From NCBI GenBank assembly GCA_028284045.1, contig JANQSN010000005.1:97678-161677 (forward strand): a stretch of 64,000 bases of DNA. Direction: 5' to 3'. The first letter of the stretch is position 1. Every line of letters starts with the position of its first letter. This document shows, one piece after another, positions 9,765 through 18,369 of the stretch. The DNA is from Alphaproteobacteria bacterium. Lineage in GTDB: Bacteria > Pseudomonadota > Alphaproteobacteria > DSM-16000 > Inquilinaceae. The translations under genes were made by a program, and so were the position numbers. Under the pieces are notes generated by a model. The model saw only the letters and a list, made by a program, of their open reading frames with translations. It ran no database searches and had not been told where the DNA came from.

Positions 9765-10523
9765 ATGCTCGGCGAGCGGATCTTGCTGCTGATCCCCCAT
9801 CCCGGGGACGAGGTCATGGGCGCGACCGTCGCCTGCCTGGAGGCGGTCGACGAAGGCTGCCGCGTGCACGCGCTCTACCTGACCTGTGGCGTGCCCCTGG
9901 CGGCGCATCTGTGGTCCTGGCAGCGGCCGGAGCGCGACCAGATGGTCGCCGCCCGCCGGCGGGAGGCGGAGGCCACCGCCGCCGTCCTGGGCATCGAGCC
10001 GTTGACCGTCCGGCCGGTCGCCGCGCGCCGGCTGAAGGACGAGATCCGCGAGGCGCACCGCGCCGTCCGCTCCGCCGTGAAGCGCCTGCGCCCGGACATG
10101 ATCTGGGTACCGGCCTATGAGGGCGGCCACCCCGACCACGATGTCGTCAGCTATCTCGGCACGCTGTTCAACGCCGATATCGAGGTCTGGGAGTACGCCC
10201 TCTACAACAATGCCGATGGCCGGCTGAAGGCGCAGCACTTCGCCCGCCCGATCGGCAGCGAGCGGGTCTTCCCCCTCGACGGCGCCGACCGGGAGACCAA
10301 GACGCAGGCGATCGCCGCCTACGCCTCCAAGCCCGAGGAGTTCGACGCGCTGAAGCTGGACCAGGAATGCCTGCGCCCGCTGGCGGCCTACGACTATGCC
10401 CGACCGCCCCATGCCGGCCGGCTGGCCTATCAGCGCCACCGTTGGCTGCCGTTCAACCACCCGCGCATCGACTACACCGAGCCGGAGGACGTCTCCGCCG
10501 CGCTGATCGCCTATTCCCGCTAG
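9765..10523 (+). CDS. PIG-L/LmbE family deacetylase-like protein with altered active-site motif
   Basis: A 252-residue protein of the PIG-L fold, whose members are usually zinc-dependent N-acetylglucosaminyl deacetylases (LmbE, MshB). The N-terminal motif reads HPGDE (residues 12-16) where the family has HPDDE. The changed residue is the aspartate that acts as general base in MshB, while the two zinc ligands His and Asp remain. A second ligand-like segment, GGHPDHDVV, is present at about residues 121-129. The gene lies 58 bases after the radical SAM gene on the same strand. The enzyme may be inactive, use another base or have another activity; the substrate is unknown. Confidence 0.75.
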   Translation: MLGERILLLIPHPGDEVMGATVACLEAVDEGCRVHALYLTCGVPLAAHLWSWQRPERDQMVAARRREAEATAAVLGIEPLTVRPVAARRLKDEIREAHRAVRSAVKRLRPDMIWVPAYEGGHPDHDVVSYLGTLFNADIEVWEYALYNNADGRLKAQHFARPIGSERVFPLDGADRETKTQAIAAYASKPEEFDALKLDQECLRPLAAYDYARPPHAGRLAYQRHRWLPFNHPRIDYTEPEDVSAALIAYSR

Positions 10524-10566
10524 TCGCTGTCGGCTGAAGCGACATTCATCGCCGCCTCCCGTTGAA

Positions 10567-10758
10567 GCCCTCCCCCTCGATGGGGGAGGGTTGGGTGGGG
10601 GTGATTCCTGTCGTTGGGGAAGCCGGATAGAGAAGCACCTTTCGACGGCGCCATTCGATGGATTCCGACGTTGTGGCGCGGCAGGGGCACCTCGCAGGCG
10701 CTGGCGCCGTGCGGCGACATCACCCCCACCCTAACCCTCCCCCATCGAGGGGGAGGGA
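10567..10758. repeat. Composite palindromic element, second copy
   Basis: It has the same architecture as the element at 8414-8580: family-A units at 10567-10605 and 10719-10758 in inverted orientation, here around a 113-base core. The terminal arms are almost identical between the two elements, while the cores differ apart from a similar GTGCGGC stretch next to the right arm. It fills the gap between the converging deacetylase-like gene and the small minus-strand gene at 10780. Confidence 0.8.
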
Positions 10759-10779
10759 AGTCCTGAATGTCGACTGATC

Positions 10780-11097
10780 CTAACCGTCTCGGGCGGGAAA
10801 GATGCGGGTCTCCAACTGGCCCGGCAGCTTCTCGAACACGTGAACGTGATAGCCGCACATCGGGTTGCGGGTGAGGTACTCGCACAGATAGTCGCGGCAC
10901 GCGTTCGACGCGTCGGTGATCCGATACTGCCAGACGGGCTGCATCGTGCCGGTCAGCCGGTCGCCATGGCGCAGGCTGACGCTGCCGGCCCATTCGGCCG
11001 GAAAACCGCTTAGATAATTGACCGCATAGTGCTGGAAGACGGATTCGTCGTCGATATTGACGCCCGCCTTGTTCTCGAAGCACAGCCGGAGATCCAT
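10780..11097 (-). CDS. Small protein of unknown function
   Basis: I do not recognise this 105-residue protein. It has normal amino-acid composition, no signal peptide or membrane segment, and three cysteines (CFENK near the start, then CRDYLCEYL-type spacing plus a further Cys before GYHVHVFEKLP). A GGAGAGG ribosome binding site lies 7 bases before the ATG at 11097. It is divergent from opgH with a shared 338-base upstream region, so the two could share regulation. It is probably real, because the other frames here lack a comparable start and the sequence has ordinary codon use. Confidence 0.65.
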   Translation of the reverse strand: MDLRLCFENKAGVNIDDESVFQHYAVNYLSGFPAEWAGSVSLRHGDRLTGTMQPVWQYRITDASNACRDYLCEYLTRNPMCGYHVHVFEKLPGQLETRIFPARDG

Positions 11098-11435
11098 CGT
11101 TCTGCCTCTCCAGTTCCGGCGTCCGACGCGGCCCTCGGCGGCGATATCGCTAGCGACGACCGCGCGCAAACGTGAAGACCGGACCGGGAATGTGGCCTTT
11201 TCTTTGCCCCATTTCAGCGTATATGGGCAACCCGCTGCATCGTCCGACGCAGCCTGTCGCACCCAGCGTACCGCCCGATCGGAGTCGGCGGTCGCCGACG
11301 GCGACAGCGATCCCCTGGGCTGGCCGCCGATCGGGCGGATCCCCAAGCCCTCCCGAACCGGTCGGCCGGCGTGCCGGGGCGACCGGCGGGCCCCCGATCC
11401 GGGTCCCCTCTCCGGGCGCCCGAGGAGACGCGTTC
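11098..11435. other. Divergent upstream region between the small gene and opgH
   Basis: 338 bases between two divergent starts. An interrupted AT-richer patch occurs around 11195-11225 (TTTTCTTTGCCCCATTTCAG), which may hold a promoter. I found no convincing -35/-10 pair, hairpin or additional gene. Confidence 0.4.
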
Positions 11436-13283
11436 ATGATCGAGGACAGCGGACCGGTGGCCGCGCACGCCGCGGCGGCGCCGGTGGAGAGCGGGCGCCT
11501 GGAGACGGAGCGCCTGAGCGTCCGGCGCCGGCTGATGCTGGTCCTGGTGCTGGCATCCGTCGTCGGCCTGGTCGCGACCATGGCCCGCGTCCTCGGCGCC
11601 GACGGGCTGTCGGCCGCCGATATCGGCATGCTGATCTGCTTCGCCTTCACCACCCCCTGGGTGGTCATCGGCTTCTTCAACGCCGTCATCGGCTTCCTGT
11701 TGCGCACCGTCGCCGGCGGACCGTCGGCCGGGATCGCGGACACCGCCCCGATCACCCGCCGCGTCGCCGTCGTCATGCCGGCCCACAACGAACGCCCGGA
11801 GCGCGTGTTCCGCCATCTCGCCACGGTCTATCAGTCGCTGAAGGCGACCGGCGAGGCCGACGCGTTCGAGCTGTTCATGCTCAGCGACACCACCGATCCC
11901 GCCATCGCGGCGGAGGAGGAGGAGCGCTTCGCCGCCTGGCAGGCGACCGAGACCAGCCCCTGGCGGCTGCACTACCGCCGGCGCACCCGCAACACCGGCC
12001 ACAAGGTCGGCAATCTGCGCGAGTTCCTCGACCAGCACGGCGACGCCTTCGACTACATGGTGGTGCTGGACGCCGACAGCGTTATGTCGGGCGCCGCCAT
12101 CCTGCGCCTTGTGCGCGCCATGCAGGCCGACCCGCGCCTCGGCATCGCGCAGCACCTGACGGTCGGCCTGCCGGCCCGCAGCCCCTTCGCCCGCATCTTC
12201 CAGTTCGGCATGCGCCACGGCATGCGCAGCTATGCCACCGGCGCCGCCTGGTGGCAGGGCGACGAAGGGCCGTACTGGGGGCACAACGCCATCGTGCGGA
12301 TCGCGCCCTATCGCGCCCACTGCGCCCTTCCGACCCTGCCCGGCCGGCCGCCGCTGGGCGGCGAGGTCCTCAGCCACGACCAGGTCGAAGCAACCCTGAT
12401 GCGCCGAGCGGGGTACGACGTGCGGGTTCTGCCGCTGGAAGACGGCAGTTTCGAGGAGAACCCGCCGACCCTGCCCGCCTTCGCGGTGCGCGACCTGCGC
12501 TGGTGCAACGGCAATATGCAGTATCTGGGCCTGCTCGGCCTGCCCGGCCTTCGCCCGCTGGGCCGCCTGCAGCTCGCGCTGGCGATTCTGATGTATCTCG
12601 GCTCGCCCTTCTGGCTCGGGTTCCTCTGCTTCGCCTTCTACCAAGCGGTCACCGCGTCGACGGGCGCCGGCCAGGACGGGCTGGCCGTGGCCGGGATCGC
12701 CGATCCGGCCCTCGGCCTCGGCCTGTTCATCTGCATGATGGTGCTGGTGCTGTCGCCGGTGCTGTTCGGCCTGGCGGAGGTGCTCGCCAGCCGACAGCGC
12801 CGCCAGGCCTATGGCGGGACCGGCCCCGTCCTCGCCGGCACGCTGACCCAGGTGGTCTTTTCCTCGCTGATGGCGCCGACCATGGCGGTCGCCCATACGA
12901 TCTTCATCGTCGGCCTGGCGCTTGGTCGACGCATCCGCTGGGAGGCGCAGGACCGCGACGGCCATGTGCTCGGCTTCGGCGAAGCGTTGCGCGGGCTGTG
13001 GCCGCAATGCCTGTTGGGCACCGTCTGGACGGTCGGCCTGGCGTGGCAGGCGCCGGGCCTGTTGCCTTGGGCGCTGCCGGTGCTGTTCGGGCTGTTGGGC
13101 GCCGTGCCCTTCGCCATGGCGACGTCGAGCCCGGCGCTCGGGCGCTGGATGGTACGCGCCGGCCTGTGCGCGGTGCCGGAGGAGCTGTCCCCGCCGCCGG
13201 AGGTGCGCCTGGTCGGTGCCGACCTGGCCCCAGCGCCCGCGCCGCTGGACGCCGCCGCGCTGGATACCAAGGCGGCCGCCTGA
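11436..13283 (+). CDS. opgH: Glucans biosynthesis glucosyltransferase H (OpgH/MdoH)
   Basis: An inner-membrane GT2-family glycosyltransferase that polymerises UDP-glucose into the backbone of osmoregulated periplasmic glucans. The 615-residue protein has TM segments near residues 25-45 and 65-90, then the catalytic domain with VVMPAHNERPERVF, VLDADSVM (the D-x-D-type metal site), GHNAIVR and LSHDQVEATLMRRAGYDV, then RDLRWCNGNMQY and at least four C-terminal TM segments. It is shorter than the E. coli protein (about 850 residues), as is usual in alphaproteobacteria. GAGGAG lies 8 bases before the ATG at 11436. No opgG lies beside it, so the periplasmic partner must be elsewhere or absent. Confidence 0.92.
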   Translation: MIEDSGPVAAHAAAAPVESGRLETERLSVRRRLMLVLVLASVVGLVATMARVLGADGLSAADIGMLICFAFTTPWVVIGFFNAVIGFLLRTVAGGPSAGIADTAPITRRVAVVMPAHNERPERVFRHLATVYQSLKATGEADAFELFMLSDTTDPAIAAEEEERFAAWQATETSPWRLHYRRRTRNTGHKVGNLREFLDQHGDAFDYMVVLDADSVMSGAAILRLVRAMQADPRLGIAQHLTVGLPARSPFARIFQFGMRHGMRSYATGAAWWQGDEGPYWGHNAIVRIAPYRAHCALPTLPGRPPLGGEVLSHDQVEATLMRRAGYDVRVLPLEDGSFEENPPTLPAFAVRDLRWCNGNMQYLGLLGLPGLRPLGRLQLALAILMYLGSPFWLGFLCFAFYQAVTASTGAGQDGLAVAGIADPALGLGLFICMMVLVLSPVLFGLAEVLASRQRRQAYGGTGPVLAGTLTQVVFSSLMAPTMAVAHTIFIVGLALGRRIRWEAQDRDGHVLGFGEALRGLWPQCLLGTVWTVGLAWQAPGLLPWALPVLFGLLGAVPFAMATSSPALGRWMVRAGLCAVPEELSPPPEVRLVGADLAPAPAPLDAAALDTKAAA

Positions 13284-13312
13284 GCGGATGGGCGGCGAGG
13301 GCCGCGCCGGTC

Positions 13313-16309
13313 TCAGGGGGTCGAGGGACCGCGGCCCAGCACCTCACCGCCGCCCGCGACTTGCGATCCGGCGGCGAGTTGGCGGGCGAGGTCGTCGGCC
13401 GGCACGGGCTTGCTGAACAGGAAGCCCTGGGCGAGGTCGCAGCCGAGGCTGGACAGAAACTCAAGCTGCTCGCTGGTCTCCACCCCCTCCGCGATCACCG
13501 GCAGATGGAAGCCGTGGGCCATGGCGATCACCGCGCGCACCAACCCGGCATCTTCCTCGTCATCCGGCAGCCCCATGACGAAGGAGCGGTCGATCTTCAG
13601 CGAGTTCACCGGCAGCCGCTTCAGATAGCTCAGCGAGGAATAGCCCGTCCCGAAATCGTCGACGGAGATGTGGACGCCGGCCTTCTGCAAGACCGCCAGT
13701 TGTTCGATGGCGATCTGGATATCCTCCATCATCAGGCTCTCGGTGATCTCCAGGGCCAGCCGGTCCGGCGGCAACCCGGTTTCCCGCAGGATCCGCCGCA
13801 CCGCGTTGGGGAAGTCCTCCTGGTGGAACTGCAGGGTCGACACGTTGACCCCGACCGACACCGACGGCATGCCGGCATCCGACCAGCGCCGCGCCGCCTC
13901 GCAGGCGGTCCGCAGCACCCATTCGCCGAGCGGGATGATCAACCCGGTCTCCTCGGCGATGGGAATGAAGATGTCCGGGCGGACATTGCCGTGTATCGGA
14001 TGGATCCAGCGCAGCAGCGCCTCCACGGAGACGATGCGCCCGGTCGGCGTCGAGACGATCGGCTGGTAGGCCAGTGTCAACCCCTGCTCGTCGACTGCCT
14101 GGCGAAGCTCCCGCTCCAGCTCCTTTCGGCGAACCGCGGTGACGTTGAGCTGGTCGTCGAACAGCACATGGCCGTTGCGACCCAGCTCCTTCGCCCGGTA
14201 CATCGCGAGATCCGCATTGCGCATCAGGATCTCCGACGTGTCGCCGTCGTTGGGAAACACGGTGATGCCGATGGAGCAGGTGATGAACTCCTCGCCGCGA
14301 CCGATCGGATAGGGCGCCCCCAGCCGATCCAGGACCTTGCGGGCGACCGCCTCGCACTCCACCGGCGAGGCCAGGTCGTAGACGATCACCGTGAATTCGT
14401 CGCCGCCCAGGCGGGCCACCGTGTCGGTCTCCCGCACGCCGGTCTCCAGCCGCCGCGCCGCCTCCACCAGAAGCTGGTCGCCGGCCCGGTGGCCGAGCGT
14501 GTCGTTGATCGACTTGAACCGGTCGAGATCGATGTAGAACAGCGCGAATCGGCTGTCGGCCCGCCGCGCGGCGGCGATCGCCTGGGTCAGCCGGTCCTGG
14601 AAGAGGGTGCGGTTCGGCAGGCCGGTCAGGCTGTCATAGTTGGCCTGGTGGCGGATGACGGCCTCGGCCCGCTTGCGCTCGGTCACATCGATGCCGGTGG
14701 CGACGACGTAGTCCACCTGGCCTTGCGGGTTGCGCACCAGCGTGTTGGACCAGGCGACGATGCGCACGCCGCCGTCCTTCTGCAGGATCAGGGTCTCCGC
14801 ATTGGCGGGTTCGCCGGTCTCGATCAACCGCGTCAGATCGGCGCCGGCCGTCTCGCTCTCATGCGGCGGCAACAGGAAGTCCTGGATGCGCAGATCGCGG
14901 ACCTCGCGGAAGGCATAGCCGCTCAACTCGCTGAGCGCCTTGTTCCAGCGCACGACGCGCCCCAGCGGGTCGAGCACCATCAACAGGACCGCCTCGCTGT
15001 CCAGCACGGTGGAGACGAAGTTCCGCTCGTTCTCCAGCGAGACCTCGGCCAACTTCAGCCGGGTGATGTCCAGGACGATGCAGAAGTTGCCTGCCGTCTC
15101 GTCCGCCCCGACCTCCGCATCCAGCGGCCGTACGCGGCAGGCAAGATGGCGTATGTCTCCTTCGGCATGGCGGACGCGGAACTCGCAATCCTGATCGCCG
15201 CCGTACTCGCTGAACAGGCGGTGGACCTGCGGGCGATCCTCTTCCACGACCGCCTGCACAAGGCGATCGGGCGTCAGGCTCTCCGCCGCCGGCACGCCGA
15301 ACAGCAGGTGAAGCGCGTGAGAGGCAACCAGCGGGGCCTCGGGGCCGCGCTGCTCCCAATGCGCCATGTCGGCGATGGCCTCGGCCTGGCGCAGGCGCTG
15401 TTCGCTCTTGGCCAACGCCTGCTCGGAGCGTTTCAGCTCGCTGACGTCCTGCACGACGATGACGGCGGCCGTGCTGCTGCCGCCCTCGACCGGGCACGAG
15501 GTCAGGCGCACCAAGCCCGAAAGCTCGGTGCCGTCGCGCCGCAGGAACCGCCGCTCGATCGCCGCCGGCAGCGACTCGCCGCGGGCCATGGCGGCGGCAT
15601 TGCGCAGATAGGCCGCGTGCTCCACCGGCGACAGCAGGTCGGTGTAGATCCGTCCGACGACGCCGACCTCGGCATACCCCATCATCAGCTCGAAGGCGGG
15701 ACTGGCGGCGACGACGCAATGCGCCAGATCGATCATCGCCACGCCCGCGCTGGCGCGCAGGATCAGCGATTGCAGGTCGGCGTTCTCCGCGACGAAGCGG
15801 TCGACCTCGCGGCGGGTTCCCTGGATGCGGCCGAGCCGCGCGGCCAGCGCGATCGCCTCGTCGATCCAGCGGCCGCCGTCGGTGCGCACCAGGATGCGGT
15901 CGATGCCGCACGCGCGCAGGTCGGCGGCCCGGGCAAGATCGGTGTCGTCGACCACCAGCACACACGGCCGGTCGGCGCACGCCGCCGTCAGGACCGCCCG
16001 GTCGGGCAGCCCAACCGCCGCAGGTCCACCCAGCACGACCAGGACGGACGTCCCGCCCCCCGCCGTAGCGGCCGGCACGGCGGCCAGGTCGGGGTACTGG
16101 CTCAGCGGCAGATCGGTCGTCGCGGCAGCCGCGCTCAGGCGCGCGCGCTCGTCGGGCGCTCCGCCGACCAGGAGCACCCGCCAGCCCGCCGACGCGGCGT
16201 CTTGTTGAGCCTTGGACGCGGCCTCCATGGCAGGTTCCTCGCGCGCGGCCGGCCGGGAAAGGTCGACAGGAGGGGACGGCGTATCCCGCTGCAGGACGGT
16301 TGATCTCAT
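13313..16309 (-). CDS. PAS-GGDEF-EAL cyclic di-GMP signalling protein
   Basis: A 998-residue soluble protein. Residues 1-150 form an unrecognised N-terminal region with a receiver-like pattern (VLLVGG, VLVVDD). PAS domains follow at about 155-275, 300-420 and 425-545. The GGDEF domain (about 556-715) has an intact RLGGDEF and an RxxD inhibitory site (RETD) five residues upstream. The EAL domain (about 735-985) keeps EALLRW, NVSTLQFHQ, ITESLMM, VDDFGTGYSS and IDRSFV. Both diguanylate cyclase and phosphodiesterase activity are therefore possible, with the PAS domains as input. The start at 16309 has GAGGA 4 bases upstream; a Met at 16228 with GAGGAA 6 bases upstream is equally acceptable. It converges on opgH. 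Confidence 0.93.
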   Translation of the reverse strand: MRSTVLQRDTPSPPVDLSRPAAREEPAMEAASKAQQDAASAGWRVLLVGGAPDERARLSAAAATTDLPLSQYPDLAAVPAATAGGGTSVLVVLGGPAAVGLPDRAVLTAACADRPCVLVVDDTDLARAADLRACGIDRILVRTDGGRWIDEAIALAARLGRIQGTRREVDRFVAENADLQSLILRASAGVAMIDLAHCVVAASPAFELMMGYAEVGVVGRIYTDLLSPVEHAAYLRNAAAMARGESLPAAIERRFLRRDGTELSGLVRLTSCPVEGGSSTAAVIVVQDVSELKRSEQALAKSEQRLRQAEAIADMAHWEQRGPEAPLVASHALHLLFGVPAAESLTPDRLVQAVVEEDRPQVHRLFSEYGGDQDCEFRVRHAEGDIRHLACRVRPLDAEVGADETAGNFCIVLDITRLKLAEVSLENERNFVSTVLDSEAVLLMVLDPLGRVVRWNKALSELSGYAFREVRDLRIQDFLLPPHESETAGADLTRLIETGEPANAETLILQKDGGVRIVAWSNTLVRNPQGQVDYVVATGIDVTERKRAEAVIRHQANYDSLTGLPNRTLFQDRLTQAIAAARRADSRFALFYIDLDRFKSINDTLGHRAGDQLLVEAARRLETGVRETDTVARLGGDEFTVIVYDLASPVECEAVARKVLDRLGAPYPIGRGEEFITCSIGITVFPNDGDTSEILMRNADLAMYRAKELGRNGHVLFDDQLNVTAVRRKELERELRQAVDEQGLTLAYQPIVSTPTGRIVSVEALLRWIHPIHGNVRPDIFIPIAEETGLIIPLGEWVLRTACEAARRWSDAGMPSVSVGVNVSTLQFHQEDFPNAVRRILRETGLPPDRLALEITESLMMEDIQIAIEQLAVLQKAGVHISVDDFGTGYSSLSYLKRLPVNSLKIDRSFVMGLPDDEEDAGLVRAVIAMAHGFHLPVIAEGVETSEQLEFLSSLGCDLAQGFLFSKPVPADDLARQLAAGSQVAGGGEVLGRGPSTP

Positions 16310-16684
16310 CCGGTCCTCGCGCAGCGGTCAACGGAAACCGGGGGGCCCGGGCTCGTCGACCCCGGCTGCTCGATGGCCATCGATCCGGCGGCCATCGATC
16401 CGGCGGCCGGTTCGCCGCCACCGGTTGGGTCTGAGGGGTGCCGAGCGGCCGCGCGATCAGCTTGGGGAATTTGCATGCCCAGGCACGATCAGAAAGGGGG
16501 ACAGGCACAATGCCACGGTTACCCGCGAACTCTCCGACAATTTACCTAAGATCCCTTTAACTCTTGGACCGCCCCCGCGGGCAGCGCCCATCGGTGACGC
16601 GGGCCGCCCGGTCGCGCTACCATTGTCGGCGGGCGGCGCACCGCCTTCTGCCGTGCGCCCGTTTTCGCCGACCGGACTGCTTCG
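16310..16684. other. Divergent intergenic region with a 15-base tandem duplication
   Basis: 375 bases between the GGDEF/EAL start and the ThDP enzyme. A 15-base unit (GGCCATCGATCCGGC) occurs twice in direct tandem at 16375-16404. An AT-richer stretch at about 16528-16565 is the likely promoter area. I see no gene here. Confidence 0.5.
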
Positions 16685-18364
16685 ATGCCTCGCTCTTCGA
16701 CCGGCGCCCGCCTTCTGGTGGATGCGCTGCTGACCCACGGTGCCGACCATGTCTTCGCGGTGCCCGGGGAGAGCTATCTCGCCGTGCTCGACGCGCTCTA
16801 CGACCACGCCGAGGCGCTGCGGCTGATCATCTGCCGGCAGGAGGGCGGGGCGGCCAATATGGCCGATGCCGCCGGCAAGCTGACCGGCCGGCCCGGCATC
16901 GCCATGGTCACCCGCGGTCCCGGCGCCGCCAACGCGGCGATCGGCGTGCACACGGCGCGGCAGGACTCCACGCCGATGATCCTGTTCATCGGCCAGGTCG
17001 GCCGCGACATGCGCGACCGCGAGGCGTTCCAGGAGGTCGACTTCCGCGCCATGTTCGCCCCCCTGGCGAAATGGGTGGCGGAGATCGACCGGCCGGAGCG
17101 GGTGCCCGAATACGTCGCCCGCGCCTTCGCCACAGCGACATCCGGGCGGCCCGGCCCGGTGGTGCTGTCCCTGCCGGAAGACATGCTGGGCGAGGCGGCC
17201 GTGCCCCCCGACCGGCTGCCGGAGCATTACCGGCGCATCGAACCGGCCCCGCCGGAGGGCGCGGTGGCGGCGTTGACCGGGCTGCTGGCAGCGGCGGAAC
17301 GACCCTTGGCGATCCTCGGCGGGTCGGGCTGGACCGCCGAGGCGGTGGCCGACCTCACTCGCTTCGCCGAGGCCTGGGATCTGCCGGTCACCGCCTCCTT
17401 CCGCGCGCAGGACTGCTTCGACAACCGCCACGACGCCTATGCCGGCGATGTCGGCATCGGCATCGCCCCGCACCTGGCGCAGCGTGTGCGGGAGGCAGAT
17501 CTCGTCCTGGCGCTGGGCCCGCGCCTGGGGGAGATCACCACCAGCGGCTACACGCTGCTGGCGGCGCCGGTGCCGCGCCAGCGTCTGGTGCACGTCCATA
17601 CCGGGGTGGAGGAGATCGGCCGGGTCTATCAGCCGACGCTCGGCTTCGCCGCGGGCATGGCGCCGCTCGCCCGGGCGCTGGCGGCGACCCGCCCACCGGC
17701 CGCCCCGGCCTGGGGCGCCTGGCGGGCGGCGGCACGCGCCGACTATCTGGCGAGCCTCGCGCCGGTGCCCACCCCGGGCGCGGTCAACCCGTCGGAGGTG
17801 GTGGCGCATCTCAACCGCGTGCTGCCGGACGATGCGATCCTCGCCAACGGGGCCGGCAACTATGCCGGCTGGCTGCACCGCTTCTTCCAGTATCGCCGCT
17901 ATCGCTCGCAGCTCGCGCCGACCAGCGGGGCAATGGGTTATGGCGTGCCCGCCGGCGTCGCGGCGAAGCTGCTGGCGCCGGAACGCCCGGTGATCAGCCT
18001 CAACGGCGACGGCTGCTTCCTGATGAACGGGCAGGAGCTGGCGACCGCCCGGCAATATGGCGCCGCACCGGTCTTCTTGGTGTTCGACAACCGCCAATAC
18101 GGCACCATCCGCATGCATCAGGAGCGGGAGTTCCCCGGCCGCGTCCACGGCACCGGCCTTCGCAACCCGGACTTCGCCGCCTATGCCGCGGCGTTCGGCG
18201 CGCTCGGCCTCAGCGTCGACCGCACGGCCGACTTCGCCGACGCCTTCGCCGAGGCGATGACCGCCGACCGGGCCGCCCTGATCGAACTGGCGATCGATCC
18301 GGAGGCGATCACCACCCGCACGACGCTGAGCGCCATCCGCGCCAAGGCCCTGGCGGAGGCCTGA
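16685..18364 (+). CDS. Thiamine diphosphate-dependent enzyme, acetolactate synthase / benzoylformate decarboxylase-like
   Basis: A 559-residue ThDP enzyme with the three-domain POX layout. The N-terminal PYR domain contains the cofactor-activating Glu in ICRQEGGAANMADA (about residue 56) and TRGPGAANAAIGV. A central TPP_enzyme_M domain follows. The C-terminal PP domain has the ThDP/Mg motif NGDGCFLMNGQEL ending in FDNRQYGTIRMHQ. The GDG...N motif is intact, so it should be catalytically competent. The substrate cannot be read from sequence; candidates are pyruvate (acetolactate formation) or a 2-oxo acid (decarboxylation). No ilvN-type regulatory subunit is adjacent, which argues against a biosynthetic acetolactate synthase. 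There is no strong ribosome binding site before the ATG. Confidence 0.88.
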   Translation: MPRSSTGARLLVDALLTHGADHVFAVPGESYLAVLDALYDHAEALRLIICRQEGGAANMADAAGKLTGRPGIAMVTRGPGAANAAIGVHTARQDSTPMILFIGQVGRDMRDREAFQEVDFRAMFAPLAKWVAEIDRPERVPEYVARAFATATSGRPGPVVLSLPEDMLGEAAVPPDRLPEHYRRIEPAPPEGAVAALTGLLAAAERPLAILGGSGWTAEAVADLTRFAEAWDLPVTASFRAQDCFDNRHDAYAGDVGIGIAPHLAQRVREADLVLALGPRLGEITTSGYTLLAAPVPRQRLVHVHTGVEEIGRVYQPTLGFAAGMAPLARALAATRPPAAPAWGAWRAAARADYLASLAPVPTPGAVNPSEVVAHLNRVLPDDAILANGAGNYAGWLHRFFQYRRYRSQLAPTSGAMGYGVPAGVAAKLLAPERPVISLNGDGCFLMNGQELATARQYGAAPVFLVFDNRQYGTIRMHQEREFPGRVHGTGLRNPDFAAYAAAFGALGLSVDRTADFADAFAEAMTADRAALIELAIDPEAITTRTTLSAIRAKALAEA

Positions 18365-18369
18365 TCCTC

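Noticed and set aside
11057..16303. A very long plus-strand open frame opposite the GGDEF/EAL gene
   Set aside because: It runs out of frame through opgH and antisense to a multi-domain signalling gene with intact GGDEF and EAL motifs; the product is low-complexity.
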